From the NCBI GenBank assembly GCA_950022655.1, contig OX465581.1, forward strand, positions 105,755,125-105,819,124: DNA of 64,000 nt. Reading direction: 5' to 3'. The translations under genes were made by a program, and so were the position numbers. Positions 38,831-49,699 of this stretch are shown here, one piece after another. The notes beneath the pieces are model-generated. The model searched no databases and was not told where the DNA came from. It was given only the letters and a program-made list of their open reading frames with translations. Each line of letters starts with the position of its first letter. Position 1 is the first letter of the stretch. The DNA is from Alentia gelatinosa. Lineage: Eukaryota > Annelida > Polychaeta > Phyllodocida > Polynoidae.

Positions 38831-38838
38831 TATAAAAG
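38831..38838 (+). promoter_or_regulatory. TATA-box-like TATAAAAG
   Basis: TATAAAAGGG sits about 650 bp downstream of the CRE cluster in a moderately GC-rich patch, and a second TATATAA is at about 38876. A 60-codon frame starting at 38928 has no recognisable similarity. This is a candidate core promoter only. Confidence 0.3.
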
Positions 38839-40200
38839 GGGATCGCGTGATTCCTGGTGAGGTCTGCCTGGACGATATATAAACAGAACTCTCTCGGTCA
38901 CATTTTTCATCAGGTAATACCATCTCTATGTATCTAGCCGATGTGTTTAATAATCAAGCAGTGGACGTCACCTCGACGTGTGGACCTCCATATCCAGTCT
39001 GCCCAAAGGCAGACGACACTGCAGCCCGCCGTCCATTAAACGCGGGAACGGCTAATGGCGCCTGCCCCAGGCAATATGGAGTATACATATGCGTGGAGCC
39101 TGCTCGATGATTGGTATGGGGTGTTCGCGAGCTAATTCTAACAGCTGTTGCACAGAATTTCGAGTCTCACTTTGCTTGTATATTGCAAGTCATCTTGCGA
39201 AAAGACAAGGCTAATAGGACGTCTTGCATTTTGAAGTATTTTAGATCTGACCATTCGAGTACGGTTCTAGATTTATATTAACCCTTTCACGGACATTAGA
39301 ATAGGATTACAATATCAGGATAATTCAAATTACTTAGGCAAATCCAGATATGACAATATTAATCTCCAGATCTACTGCCTCAAATCCTGGCCGCTTAATA
39401 AATTCCATGTCATCTTCTATTCCAACGCTACGACCATGGCATAGTATTGCCACTTTGCATGGTTGATCGTTGTGTATAATTTCTGATATTATCTTTATGG
39501 CTTATGACTAGTGTCAGGGGTGATATAATGACCACTATAAATCACGCTATTATTGTCCTTGATATGTTGGAAATAAGATTAAATTTTAGACAATTAAAAC
39601 TCAATTATCACAGTACATACAATAAGAGAACTGAAGAAAATATAACTGACAAATTATTTAAACACAGTGCAGTGTTTATATTTATGTTTGGAATATTCCT
39701 TCCCAGTGCATAGATAAGAGCCTGAGAGAGTATGTGTCCCTAAACAGAGGCTATCGGCAGATATACCACCGGAAATACCACGAATGACTATGGACAGCAG
39801 TTCTTGTAATCATCAACAAACTCTCCGATACTACATATATTGGTTTTAATTTTCCAAGCGCCGATTGCCAACTGCGCACACATGGTCACTCCAAGTTCTC
39901 ATTCTAAATTCCCCATTTAACCTTAAAAAATGTGGTGACATTTACGTAGTGAATTAGAAGAAAACGAACGTGGGTGATCAAATAAATCTAAAGGTTCCCT
40001 GTAAGGAGGACTTTCACACTGCAGATAATTAGATTATGAAAATTAGAAATCACTGGTTGTGTGTTGATTATTGTCGAAACAGATTTGAATACCAGATACA
40101 AAAGGATTTAAGCATTATCTGCCTGGCAATGATATAATTTGAAATTCAATATAGAACGAAAAATATATGATATATACAGGTTACACTGATACATAAACCT

Positions 40201-40232
40201 ATTCAATCACAGCACGATTCAATCACAGCACG
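40201..40232. repeat. 16-bp perfect tandem duplication
   Basis: ATTCAATCACAGCACG occurs twice in succession. Confidence 0.85.
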
Positions 40233-41670
40233 GCTACGAGACGTTGGTGTTTGAATGATCTAAAACCGTAATCACTTAACACTTTCTAGGACAGAGTGTG
40301 CCGAGTTGAATATATCCCAGATAGATGGAGAAATGTGAATCACTTGAATCATACATGACATGAGTGACAGGCTCATTGAGAGGGATCTGTCGGCCACCCG
40401 TCCGCCCTCCCACTCCCTCATTATCCAAACTCTTGTTAGTGATCGCTCAAACCAAACAGCCTGCTTCCGGTGCTGCGTGCGCCACACGTCTGTTGACGTC
40501 AGCGGGCGCATTTCTACAGAACGCATACAGCTAGGAACTATATGGTTATTACAGCAGCGGGAATTAGTGGATACATTGAAGAGTTGAACGGAGGAATGGT
40601 AGAGGCGATCTACCTCATGTCACTGCATTCACACGGAAAATTATCGCTAACAGAGTGTTCATTTGACAAGGGAAACGCCTGGCCAAGGTCAAACCGAATT
40701 CATTCCATATATTTCGAAGTTCTTCTACTTCAGCAAATATTCTTTTGAAAATAAACATTTACAAGATCGGATCGATAGCTGCTACAGGTGCTTTTCTGAC
40801 CAAATCCTGATGATAGTTCCAATTATGTGTCTTGGGAAGTAAATGACTCAGTATTTAACGAGCCTGCCCTGAACGGCAATAATATTATTCAACAGGCCAC
40901 ATGTCATAGAAAGTGCTGAATAAACCTACGATTATCCAGCTCCTCCAGAGCCACTTTTCTTCCTTTAAATGATGCATATTCCTTTCTTATCCACCATGAC
41001 CAGCCATTTTGTTTAAAAAAGACACTGAATACAATTAAAACCACAACTTATTATACTGTATTTTAAAAACAAGCTAAATATACGACAGCCCTATAGTTGA
41101 TAGTTTCGATATATCACATTTGGAATCAAGCAGTCTTTTGCTACTGTCGGCGTTTCCCTGAGTGCCTCTTTAATGCCCTATTTGGTCAGATCAGGCTTTG
41201 TGTATGGCCTTCCTGGCCTCTGTATCATGGGACCTACTTGAATATTTATAAGAATTCCCCCTAGTGACGGCTGTTTTATGTGTTATGTCAACTATACTGG
41301 CTATTGTGACCAAGAACTTTTAATGATTGTTGCAGTAAGACCAAATGTCTTTATTCTCCAAGGATTTGCCGTTGTCGTAGAGTATTTTGATACCCACTTA
41401 CGAAATATAAAATATTTCCATAGTAAGTGTAGTGGAATATGTAAAATCATCTGACAAAAAATAAATCAATACCGTTACAGACAAAGATATTTCAGCAAGA
41501 ACAAAACCAACTCTAAACGGAAATGATTGAGGAGTTCTTATACGGATGTATATTGTCCTATTACCGGGGAATTGTATTGATACACCCTACATTCTATGTA
41601 TCTGGTTATCATTATATACCCATGGCTCTATCAACTGTGTATACTGCCCGCTCATACCAATGGCGTATAT

Positions 41671-41704
41671 ATACCAGTACGTCACACTGTGACGTACGGG
41701 GTAT
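41671..41704. promoter_or_regulatory. Long palindrome made of two inverted CRE-like half sites
   Basis: GTACGTCACA at 41677-41686 and TGTGACGTAC at 41688-41697 form perfect 10-bp inverted arms around one central base. The symmetry extends outward through ATACC and GGTAT with small offsets. It presents two TGACGTAC sites facing each other. A regulatory role (bZIP binding) or a short cruciform is inferred. Confidence 0.5.
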
Positions 41705-44700
41705 GTGATCACATGACTCGGTAAAATTTCGCCATTTTTAGGTATATAGTAATATGAAAACTATCTGACTCTCTACGCACGTCAAAATACCTGGTAAAAT
41801 TATTCAACACATACATTCCCCTGCCTACGTCATCAGGATGTCCATGTGATCAATAATTTCACCACGTATTTTTGATGTCCGAAGAGAGTAAGCCAGTTTC
41901 CTTATAATTGATAATCACAGGCTTCTGCCATATTTTTTTTGCAAACCCAATCTCCAATAAAAGAAATTGTCAACAAGTCCCCCGTGAAATTCGGTACATA
42001 TTTGTGTTCTGAACAATTTACAGTCTATACAAATTAAATCAATTTGGAATCTCGGCGGTATCACCCGGACTCTAATTAAAAATATGCTAGTTCATCAGGA
42101 CCTAAGACATTCTTATTTATTTTTTCAATGGCTTTACACTGTTATACTTCATCCTGTTTGGGACTGCACCAATGTGAAAATATAGCAGCCTGGCGCCAAA
42201 GGATCTCTTGGGACGAAGGTGTTTCCATGGAAGAGAGGAGGCTGAACGATGGCTTCGAAAAAGGAGGAATATTTGCAAGATATGACATAAACTTCATAGA
42301 ACCTGACCGTGTTTCTAGTTAAGTACCTCCTTATTTCATGTTACAATCATAAAATCAGGATAAATTAAGTTAAGTTCTATATGACCATTGTAAACCTCTG
42401 GTAGGCGTTAATCACCATAACCGTATTCAAAATATGATTTTAACAGCCCTTCCCTAGGAATTCTCTGCGTGTTTAATCAACAGCACTTGCCTTATCGGAT
42501 TTACCAATGAACAATTATTCATACTGGAATTCCTTGTCCATGAAAAACTACATCCATATAATCAACGTTTCATATTTTCATGAATACTTCTTTGTCTTAA
42601 CACTTTGGGGTAGGACTAGTCGCTATCTTTGACAATGTCACTCTTGCATGCTGCATTTATCTGCTTTCTGCACGTAAGGGGAGAGTGGCGTACTATAACG
42701 AAGATGAGTTGCATGTCGCGGTATTCCGGTAATGGCCTTGGCTGATCTCTATGAGTATTGCATGCCCTGTTATACCTCCTGCTTGCAGTCCTATCTCTCG
42801 GGGGTCAAGTAACCTCCCCGGCTGTGCTTTCTTTTGCTGTGTTCTTTTTTCTTACAGGAAAATGTCTGAGCTCACCGTGGATAAATAGTCTTTTTTCTGT
42901 CGTTCTATTACGTCCTTAATCCTGCTTCAGATGAGGTTTATGTATATTCAACCCTTCACGGAGATATTATGTCTATATGGGCTACTATACATTCCTACAA
43001 TGATCCTCATCGTATTTGCTATATATTAATTCATACATGAAGCAAACAATGTGGACTTTCTAAATGAAATTATTTGCAACGTAATTCAAGCAGTAAGAGT
43101 CATGTTGATTTCGAAATAAAAGGTCAATACCTGACAAAGACACTAGATATCATGCAGATGAAACAATAAGTCATGAGCTTATCTAATATACTGCACTGTG
43201 AAAATTGAGAGACAATACACTAATGTTTTTAAAAGGATAGGATACGATGGCATTCTTGTCCTTGCAATCCCTCAGAATTTACCATATTCTAATATTGATC
43301 CCTGGCCCGCCTTAATATATTACGAAATAGGACACCACTCTTAAGGCTTCGTTTAGATTCATTTAGCAATTAATCTACTCCCAGAATATGTTCGAATTTT
43401 CTAAATGTTTAACCGTTTATCTACTATTTTTAGGATATTAGGAGCAAAGATAAAGGTCACTGAATGAGATACTTCCTCAGGGGCTCCGGTAAATATTGAT
43501 AAAACGATTACCTCTCCGCATTACCAGAAACTGGGACTGGTACGTATGCCTTATGGGCAGCAGTAAGGATACTGACCAGTTATGTTTAGAAGATGGGCTT
43601 TAAATCCAAGACTACACGGAATAGGAAGGAACACAAGTCCGACAACAACTTGAGAAATTGAGGAATCGAATTACAATGATTAATTATAAGAGGAAAATCA
43701 ACTTCAGCAATCACATATGTGATGTTATTATTTCCCAGCTAATTAAAGATTATTGAAATGTTGGGTTTTATTTCTGTTTTACAGCTTGTTTATCTTTCAC
43801 ACATTAGAATTCATATCATGTGTTTATCAGCAGTTGTTCTAAACTAAGGTTGTTTGACTTTATGACCAACACTAGTATGTGCTCTTACCATGCTTATCAT
43901 GATGCAGGTAGATCTGGACGTGTGCTGCAATAATGTCATGTTGGTCACGGGAAAGTTGCTCGTCACATGCTAGGAAACACAGTCGCTGATTGGTTCGATG
44001 CTACTGTTTTCAGACACATCAAATATCCAAGGAACATATTATATATATGATTATCAAATTAGGCTAACGTTATTGCAGTAGCTACAATCTCTAAAATTCA
44101 TATACGTATTACGGTTTTGACAAAAATGCAGTTGATCCTCAAACGCTTAAGAGCTTGAGTATACGATGTGCTACATCAATATATAATCAAATCTGGATTT
44201 TCGTAACAACATTGGTAAAGGTTTCCTAAGAATATAATGGCAGGTCTTAGAGCGTCGCATAGTAGTATATTGAAATGTGGGATTGTAGATGGGATCTGAA
44301 AATAAGGGACTGATAATGATAGACTCTAGAAAGGGACAGAGGTCATGTCCGACTACAGATGAGGCGAATGGCAACAAGTTCAGTGATGGAAGAGAAAGTC
44401 TAGCATCAACCATGATGGAAGGTATCAGTGATGATGGACAGTGGTAACAAGTGACAATAAACCAGATAATCTTGACGAAAATTTTAAGAGAAAAGTAGCG
44501 ATATCGGAGAACTGTGTGGGCGTGCTTCAGATTGAGTGGAGGAGTTAAGACCTTCCGACAAATAGGTTAGATGGGGCAATCTCGATGACAGGACCGCTTA
44601 AGATAACGCCGCTCCAGGTGACACATGGGGGATTCTCTGGAATCCCACCCCCGGTGACCACGAGGCCGCCCGCCGGGATCACCACGTCTACACGGACAGG

Positions 44701-44957
44701 GGAGAGACAGAGAGACGCCCCCAGCCACCCCTACTCTCATCGCCTGATCAATAGATGGCAACGTCCAGGCTGCAGATCTCGCCTCCAGTGAGATTTGTAT
44801 CACCGCCAACTGGTTGAGAAGGTGAGTGGCAAAGCCTACCCGGATTCCTTTCAATTGTCGTTTGCCTGTGTATGTATATATGTTATTATATAACCATGAT
44901 TATATAAATATAAATCAATAACCAATACTACACTCACAATTATTCACTGCGGTTCTT

Positions 44958-44999
44958 GCATACATATATGCATACATAGATACATACATGTACATACAT
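44958..44999. repeat. CATA-type tetranucleotide microsatellite
   Basis: Imperfect CATA/CATG repeats lie just upstream of the 45175 hairpin. Confidence 0.65.
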
Positions 45000-45174
45000 T
45001 TATCATCCACCGAATACAAAGTGCCCATAGAAAACACATAGGCAGCGTGTATGAACATACCCGGTGCATACGGATATGTTGTATACGGAATGATAGTGCA
45101 TATGGAAAAATAGTGCATAACTAAAATGAACTGATATCGACATGTCACTTGTGCAGAAAAGGTGGATGATAAAT

Positions 45175-45318
45175 ACAATATAGACTGGTTTCAGATAAAA
45201 GCGTTTGTATGCTCGTCGGAGTTGACTCAACGCAATATCCTCGCATACGCTCGGATATTACTACTCGTCAACTTCTCGGAGCATACGGCGGCTTGTATCT
45301 GAAACCAGTCAATATTGT
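45175..45318. repeat. 144-bp imperfect palindrome (hairpin or foldback element)
   Basis: The left arm (ACAATATAGACTGGTTTCAG onward, to about 45214) and the reverse complement of the right arm (ending at 45318) match at about 33 of 40 bases. Symmetry continues inward with interruptions to a perfect AATATCC/GGATATT stem around the tip near 45246. The structure spans essentially the whole segment. I saw no target-site duplication or coding capacity. A foldback MITE or a transcribed hairpin are the main options. Confidence 0.75.
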
Positions 45319-46073
45319 GTATATATACATAGAGATATAGACAGATACATAGATTTCTAATGCATATCTAAATTTATTTATTCAGCTGTTTCTTCTCGTC
45401 CACCCTCTTGAGTCAACAATATCGTTAAGTGAATAGTGTTTTATAGGTGTGAATATAGGTAGTGAAGATATGTACTGATATTAAGGGATTATGATAACAG
45501 TTATGTCATATATACGCTTTTATACATTTTTCTGGTAACATATTTCATCAATATGAGTGCACGTAATATTCAATTTATATGAAGGATTTCTATAATGTTT
45601 AATGCTATTAATAATGAGTAAGAGAGAGAAAGAGAACGAGAGGGAATGTAATGGTAAGGAGGGAAGGAGACATAAACACAAGCTACATGCGAATGTGGCT
45701 TTCAAAGTGAATGATATGCTCTAAGCGATTCTACTTTCATGGACGAAAAAGATCTAATTTGGCTTCTGTACGAGCGGTGTTGTCTGCCCTGCATGCGAGC
45801 CGGCTCGGCTTTCACCCGCCTGCCTTCTCATGTCACCGGTACTTGGTGAGCTGCTCAATCCGAGGATACAGAACTGTGGGCGTGAGTCATTGACTGACAT
45901 CAACAAATACGAATAAAAAAATTCATAGTATTAATATTACTGAGGGGGAAACCTTCACAATGTCCAATATTGAGGATCTCTGGTATCAATTAAAGCAATC
46001 ACTCTGATGGACTGTTCTTTTAATTCATTGAAATTTCTCATGGGGTAAGATGAAAAGGAGATTATGAATGTTA

Positions 46074-46354
46074 GGCCCGGTATCCACCTACTACGATATG
46101 GTCCCGATATGGTCTAAGATTCAGCTTCCGATAACAAATTAAAACCGCGTCGGAAGGTCACCTGATATCGGGGCAGTTGACCATGTTTCTGCGATTAAAC
46201 ACCGATAAAAACCCCATACAATGCATGGTGGATTGGCATGTCTAGACATATGTCTAGATTTTGCACCTTCCCGATATGTCTCCGATATTGACTTTTTGTG
46301 TCGGTGCCATATCAGTAGCTCTAAATTTCTATCGTAGTAGGTGGACGCCAGGCA
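46074..46354. mobile_element. PIF/Harbinger-like MITE, non-autonomous
   Basis: Terminal inverted repeats of about 24 bp: the left starts GGCCCGGTATCCACCTACTA; the right, reverse-complemented, starts TGCCTGGCGTCCACCTACTA. Both continue into CGATA. The segment is 281 bp and flanked by TTA on both sides (46071-46073 and 46355-46357), fitting the 3-bp TWA target-site duplication of PIF/Harbinger transposons. The interior contains repeated CGATAT motifs and no coding frame. Superfamily assignment rests on the target-site duplication and termini only. Confidence 0.7.
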
Positions 46355-46359
46355 TTATT

Positions 46360-49285
46360 TGAATGTTCAGATCAGATCATGAGCCATGTTGTACTCCTTT
46401 AGCAATCGTTCTTCCAGGGATAGATCAGCCATGGAGTTGCTCAACATAAATCTTATATCAACATTGACCAAAAAACTTTTGCACCCAAGTATTCGTGCAG
46501 TGTTGATGTAACCATAGGATCTGAGATATCCACACTGTGGCGCCTCATCATGCAAACAGATAATTGCACTCAAAGTACATCTCAGTATCTCTCTTTCGCT
46601 TCTCTTTGAAGAATATCCTGTGAATAACTCCTATAAAGCCTCTCCTTTGATCGACCAATCTACAGTGCTGTAATCGATACATTTTTAACAGTGTTTTGAC
46701 TGTTGCCAAAAAGGTTCGGAATGAATGGGCCCCTGAATACTGCATAATTTATAACGCAGTGTAGTTCCGTTTTATACAATATGAAATGCTTAAAGAGATG
46801 TAAGTGTAATCCTGCCAGACATCCTTTACCCGAGCATTTCCGCGTGCGGGGCTTTAACAAGGGCAGAGCTGCCATGTAGAAGGAGGAGTAGGCAAAGGGT
46901 TTGAATTATATATGCATTCCATTTGCAGCGTTTCTAAATATAGACCTTGCCGTGCATGCAATTGTTGGGCTGGTGAGTAGACAGCGGTTTTTTTTTCGAC
47001 TGACAAGGGACTATTACCCCAAAGGGTGCTTGTTATAATATCTCCGTTAATTAATAAATATGTTACTCTGTGGGGTTATGGTGTAGATGGTGTTTTCTGA
47101 CTGTGAGATTGCGTTTCAGTGGAGAATGTTTACAGCGTTTCATTTGATGAGAAAAGATTGTTAGTCATGTCATTTGGTGGGGCACAGGCTATGATCATAT
47201 TTGCCTTTGTCGTCTGGTACTTAATCAAAGTAAACCGATCAGACCGTAACTTGATACTTTGGTAATGGTTTGCTTATTCCAAAGGTGAGTGCTGAATTAC
47301 AAGTGATAATGACAAATTGATCATAGGAATTGACCCCTCCGTGTGTACATTGTTTTAAATAGACTCTGGCGGTTATTTGATAGTGTATAAGCTATCATAA
47401 TTCAGTGTGTCTAAATCGATGGCCAATCGAATGAGGTAAAACTCAATAGTTTTCAATCATATATGCAACACATGCTCGTAACAAATTGGAAAACTAAATA
47501 TTGATACGAGGAATTTAGCAAAGAAATAAAATGGAGGTCCTAGGAAGGCTTTGAATATGTCGACCATTCGGAGCTTATAGAAATTATTTCGTTAAATGTA
47601 TACATGCTTAAACCCAGGTTATTTTCGAGTAGCCCCAAGTTAGCTGCAGTAAAAACAAATTCTAGTGATGCTCAGGGAGTCATTATGCGAACATTATACA
47701 GAGCAGTTTAACTGTATATGTTATACTATGCCATTAACTCTGACACCGTAGACATACTTAGTGGCTAGAACTGTCTGTCTGTGTTATACGTCTAGTTGAG
47801 AATGAGCTTGAAGTAGCCTGAACTGATATAATCAGTGATGGTTTTAAGAAAGAAATCAACTATAAAAAGGTTAGCCTTTCTATAAATACATAATAGGCTT
47901 TGTGCATGCACTAAAAGTCTTATCAACGAAGGATGGGGATTAGCTGCGCTCCACCGAGTTACCGTTGGGTCTATTTTTCCTTACTTTCCGTCTTCTGACA
48001 TTAATATAACATATGTCTCGGGTGATTTATATTGCTCATAGACTCCCTGATGATGTTATTGTATGATAGCATCCACATCTGGGACTTTAATTCGGTACTG
48101 TTTATATTTCGTTTAGTGAATCATCTGTATTGATAATTGAACTATATTGTTTTGTATAATACAGAAAGTCGCGTCTGTAGGTCTGGTCTCTGGATACAGT
48201 AGCGAGTTACTGCCTCGTTCTGGTGTGCAGCCACACTTGTGGGCCATAAACTCGGCTACTCCATGGCTACTTCCCATAAGGAGCCATACTCAGCCGTTGT
48301 GCCATGATGTGATAAATCCGGGAAGCCATAAATGGTCCTCCAACGACCCGCTGGCTTATAGCGGATGCTAATTACCGCTGGTCGTTAACGGGAAACAAAA
48401 TCGCAAATTAACGACCAACATAAAGGGTGTAAAAGCCTTTCTTTTCTTCCAATGGGGACCGGTAACGGTAACGGTTGGGGCGTGGGGGGAAATATATATA
48501 CCTATGCAGCATATCCTTGGTGTGACATAATGGTCGGAAACTGGACAAAAGCGAAACATAACCAGCATGGTCCTGGCTCTCACAAGAAATATATCAGTAT
48601 GCTGTTTTGTTCAGCAGCCTCTTGCACAAACAGTGCAATTGACAGCAACTCCAAATAGTGAGAGCTGAAATTGCTGAAAAAATGCTTCACTGACTCTAAA
48701 TACATTGTGATGAACTATACACGATATGTACGATTATACGGCTAAATGCAAGAAGAGCCATTTGCTGATACGATGGGGGAGGGGGGCACTTATAATGATT
48801 ATCTATTCGAAAATAATAAAAACAAAACCAGAAGTGAAAATAAGTTAAAATTCAAGGTAAGGAGGATTAAAACCGGAAACTACCGCCATTCACCCTTATT
48901 CACTAGTCATTTAAATAATTGACAAAAGTAACAAGTTTAAAATGGAAGTCAAAGAGACAATACATACGATAGCGCTATATGAAGACGTGTAATAGAGATA
49001 AAAGAAGGACATAATGATCATGATATATAGTAGATTGCATTTATCTGTGCCTTGTCTATTTATTTCTCCTTCCGTTTCTGTTTTTTTTCTGGGTCTTTTT
49101 ATTTGCAGATAAGTATCTCCCAGTCTTATTTTTTTAGATACAATGATAGATCAAAATAAGAGAAACAAACCTGATAGCAATCTACATCGAAATCAATATC
49201 TAACATTAGATGATAATTATAGAATAGTCAAAGGAGGCAGATAGAGGTAGTTTGACGAGACTGATGAAGGTAGGGACTGTTCTTG
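46360..49285. other. Non-coding DNA, no gene recognised
   Basis: AT-rich. Short minus-strand frames at 46367-46875 have mixed composition but no similarity I recognise. A 10-bp perfect stem with a 19-nt loop (TGGTCGTTAA and TTAACGACCA) lies at 48379-48417. Confidence 0.45.
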
Positions 49286-49289
49286 TTCT

Positions 49290-49645
49290 GATCAGAGATA
49301 ACCAGCAACCAGCCTTTTAAGAGGGTTTCGTAATCTAAGAAGGAGGAGGCCATGATGGATGCTATCAAAGGCCTTATGAAAATTAATGTAACAGCAGGCT
49401 ATAGTTTCTCCTCTGCCTCTAGCTGATTTTAATTCTTTGCAGAAGTTAAAGATTGCGTCTGCTGTGCTATGGTTATGCCGAAATCCGAACTGCTGACCAC
49501 TCGAGATACCTCCGTTGTCAACTATTCCGTAGATTATTGTATGACATTTTTTTCTAATATTTTGCTAGGGATATTTATTAGGGAAATAGGTAACAATTTT
49601 CAATCGATTTTAAATCACCTAATTTTGGGATGGGAACTATTTACA
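49290..49645 (-). pseudogene. Decayed non-LTR (LINE) reverse transcriptase fragment
   Basis: Read on the minus strand, it gives the N-terminal part of a LINE reverse-transcriptase domain. In order it shows IVPIPKLGD, LPISLINIPSKILEK, QFGFRHNHST, ADAIFNF, then CCYINFHKAFDSIHHGLL, and stops at a TGA near 49294. These match the conserved blocks of non-LTR retrotransposon RTs (palm and fingers up to motif A). At least two frameshifts join the blocks. In motif A the expected catalytic Asp of the F-x-D-F-x-K-A-F-D pattern is Asn. The rest of the polymerase (FADD-type box) and the endonuclease are missing. It is inactive; a Jockey/CR1-type origin is likely but not proven. Confidence 0.8.
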
Positions 49646-49699
49646 CTACCTTTTAGGCAGGGGAACTGACAGAAGGACTATTTACAGCCTATTGTCCTA

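Larger units (their letters stand above)
38840..45170. other. Non-coding DNA, no gene recognised
   Basis: AT-rich throughout. It contains a 16-bp tandem duplication (40201-40232), a CRE-like GACGTC at about 40496, the palindrome at 41677-41697, and a small GC-richer patch at 44570-44850 with short overlapping frames on both strands that I do not recognise. No RNA gene seen. Confidence 0.5.
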
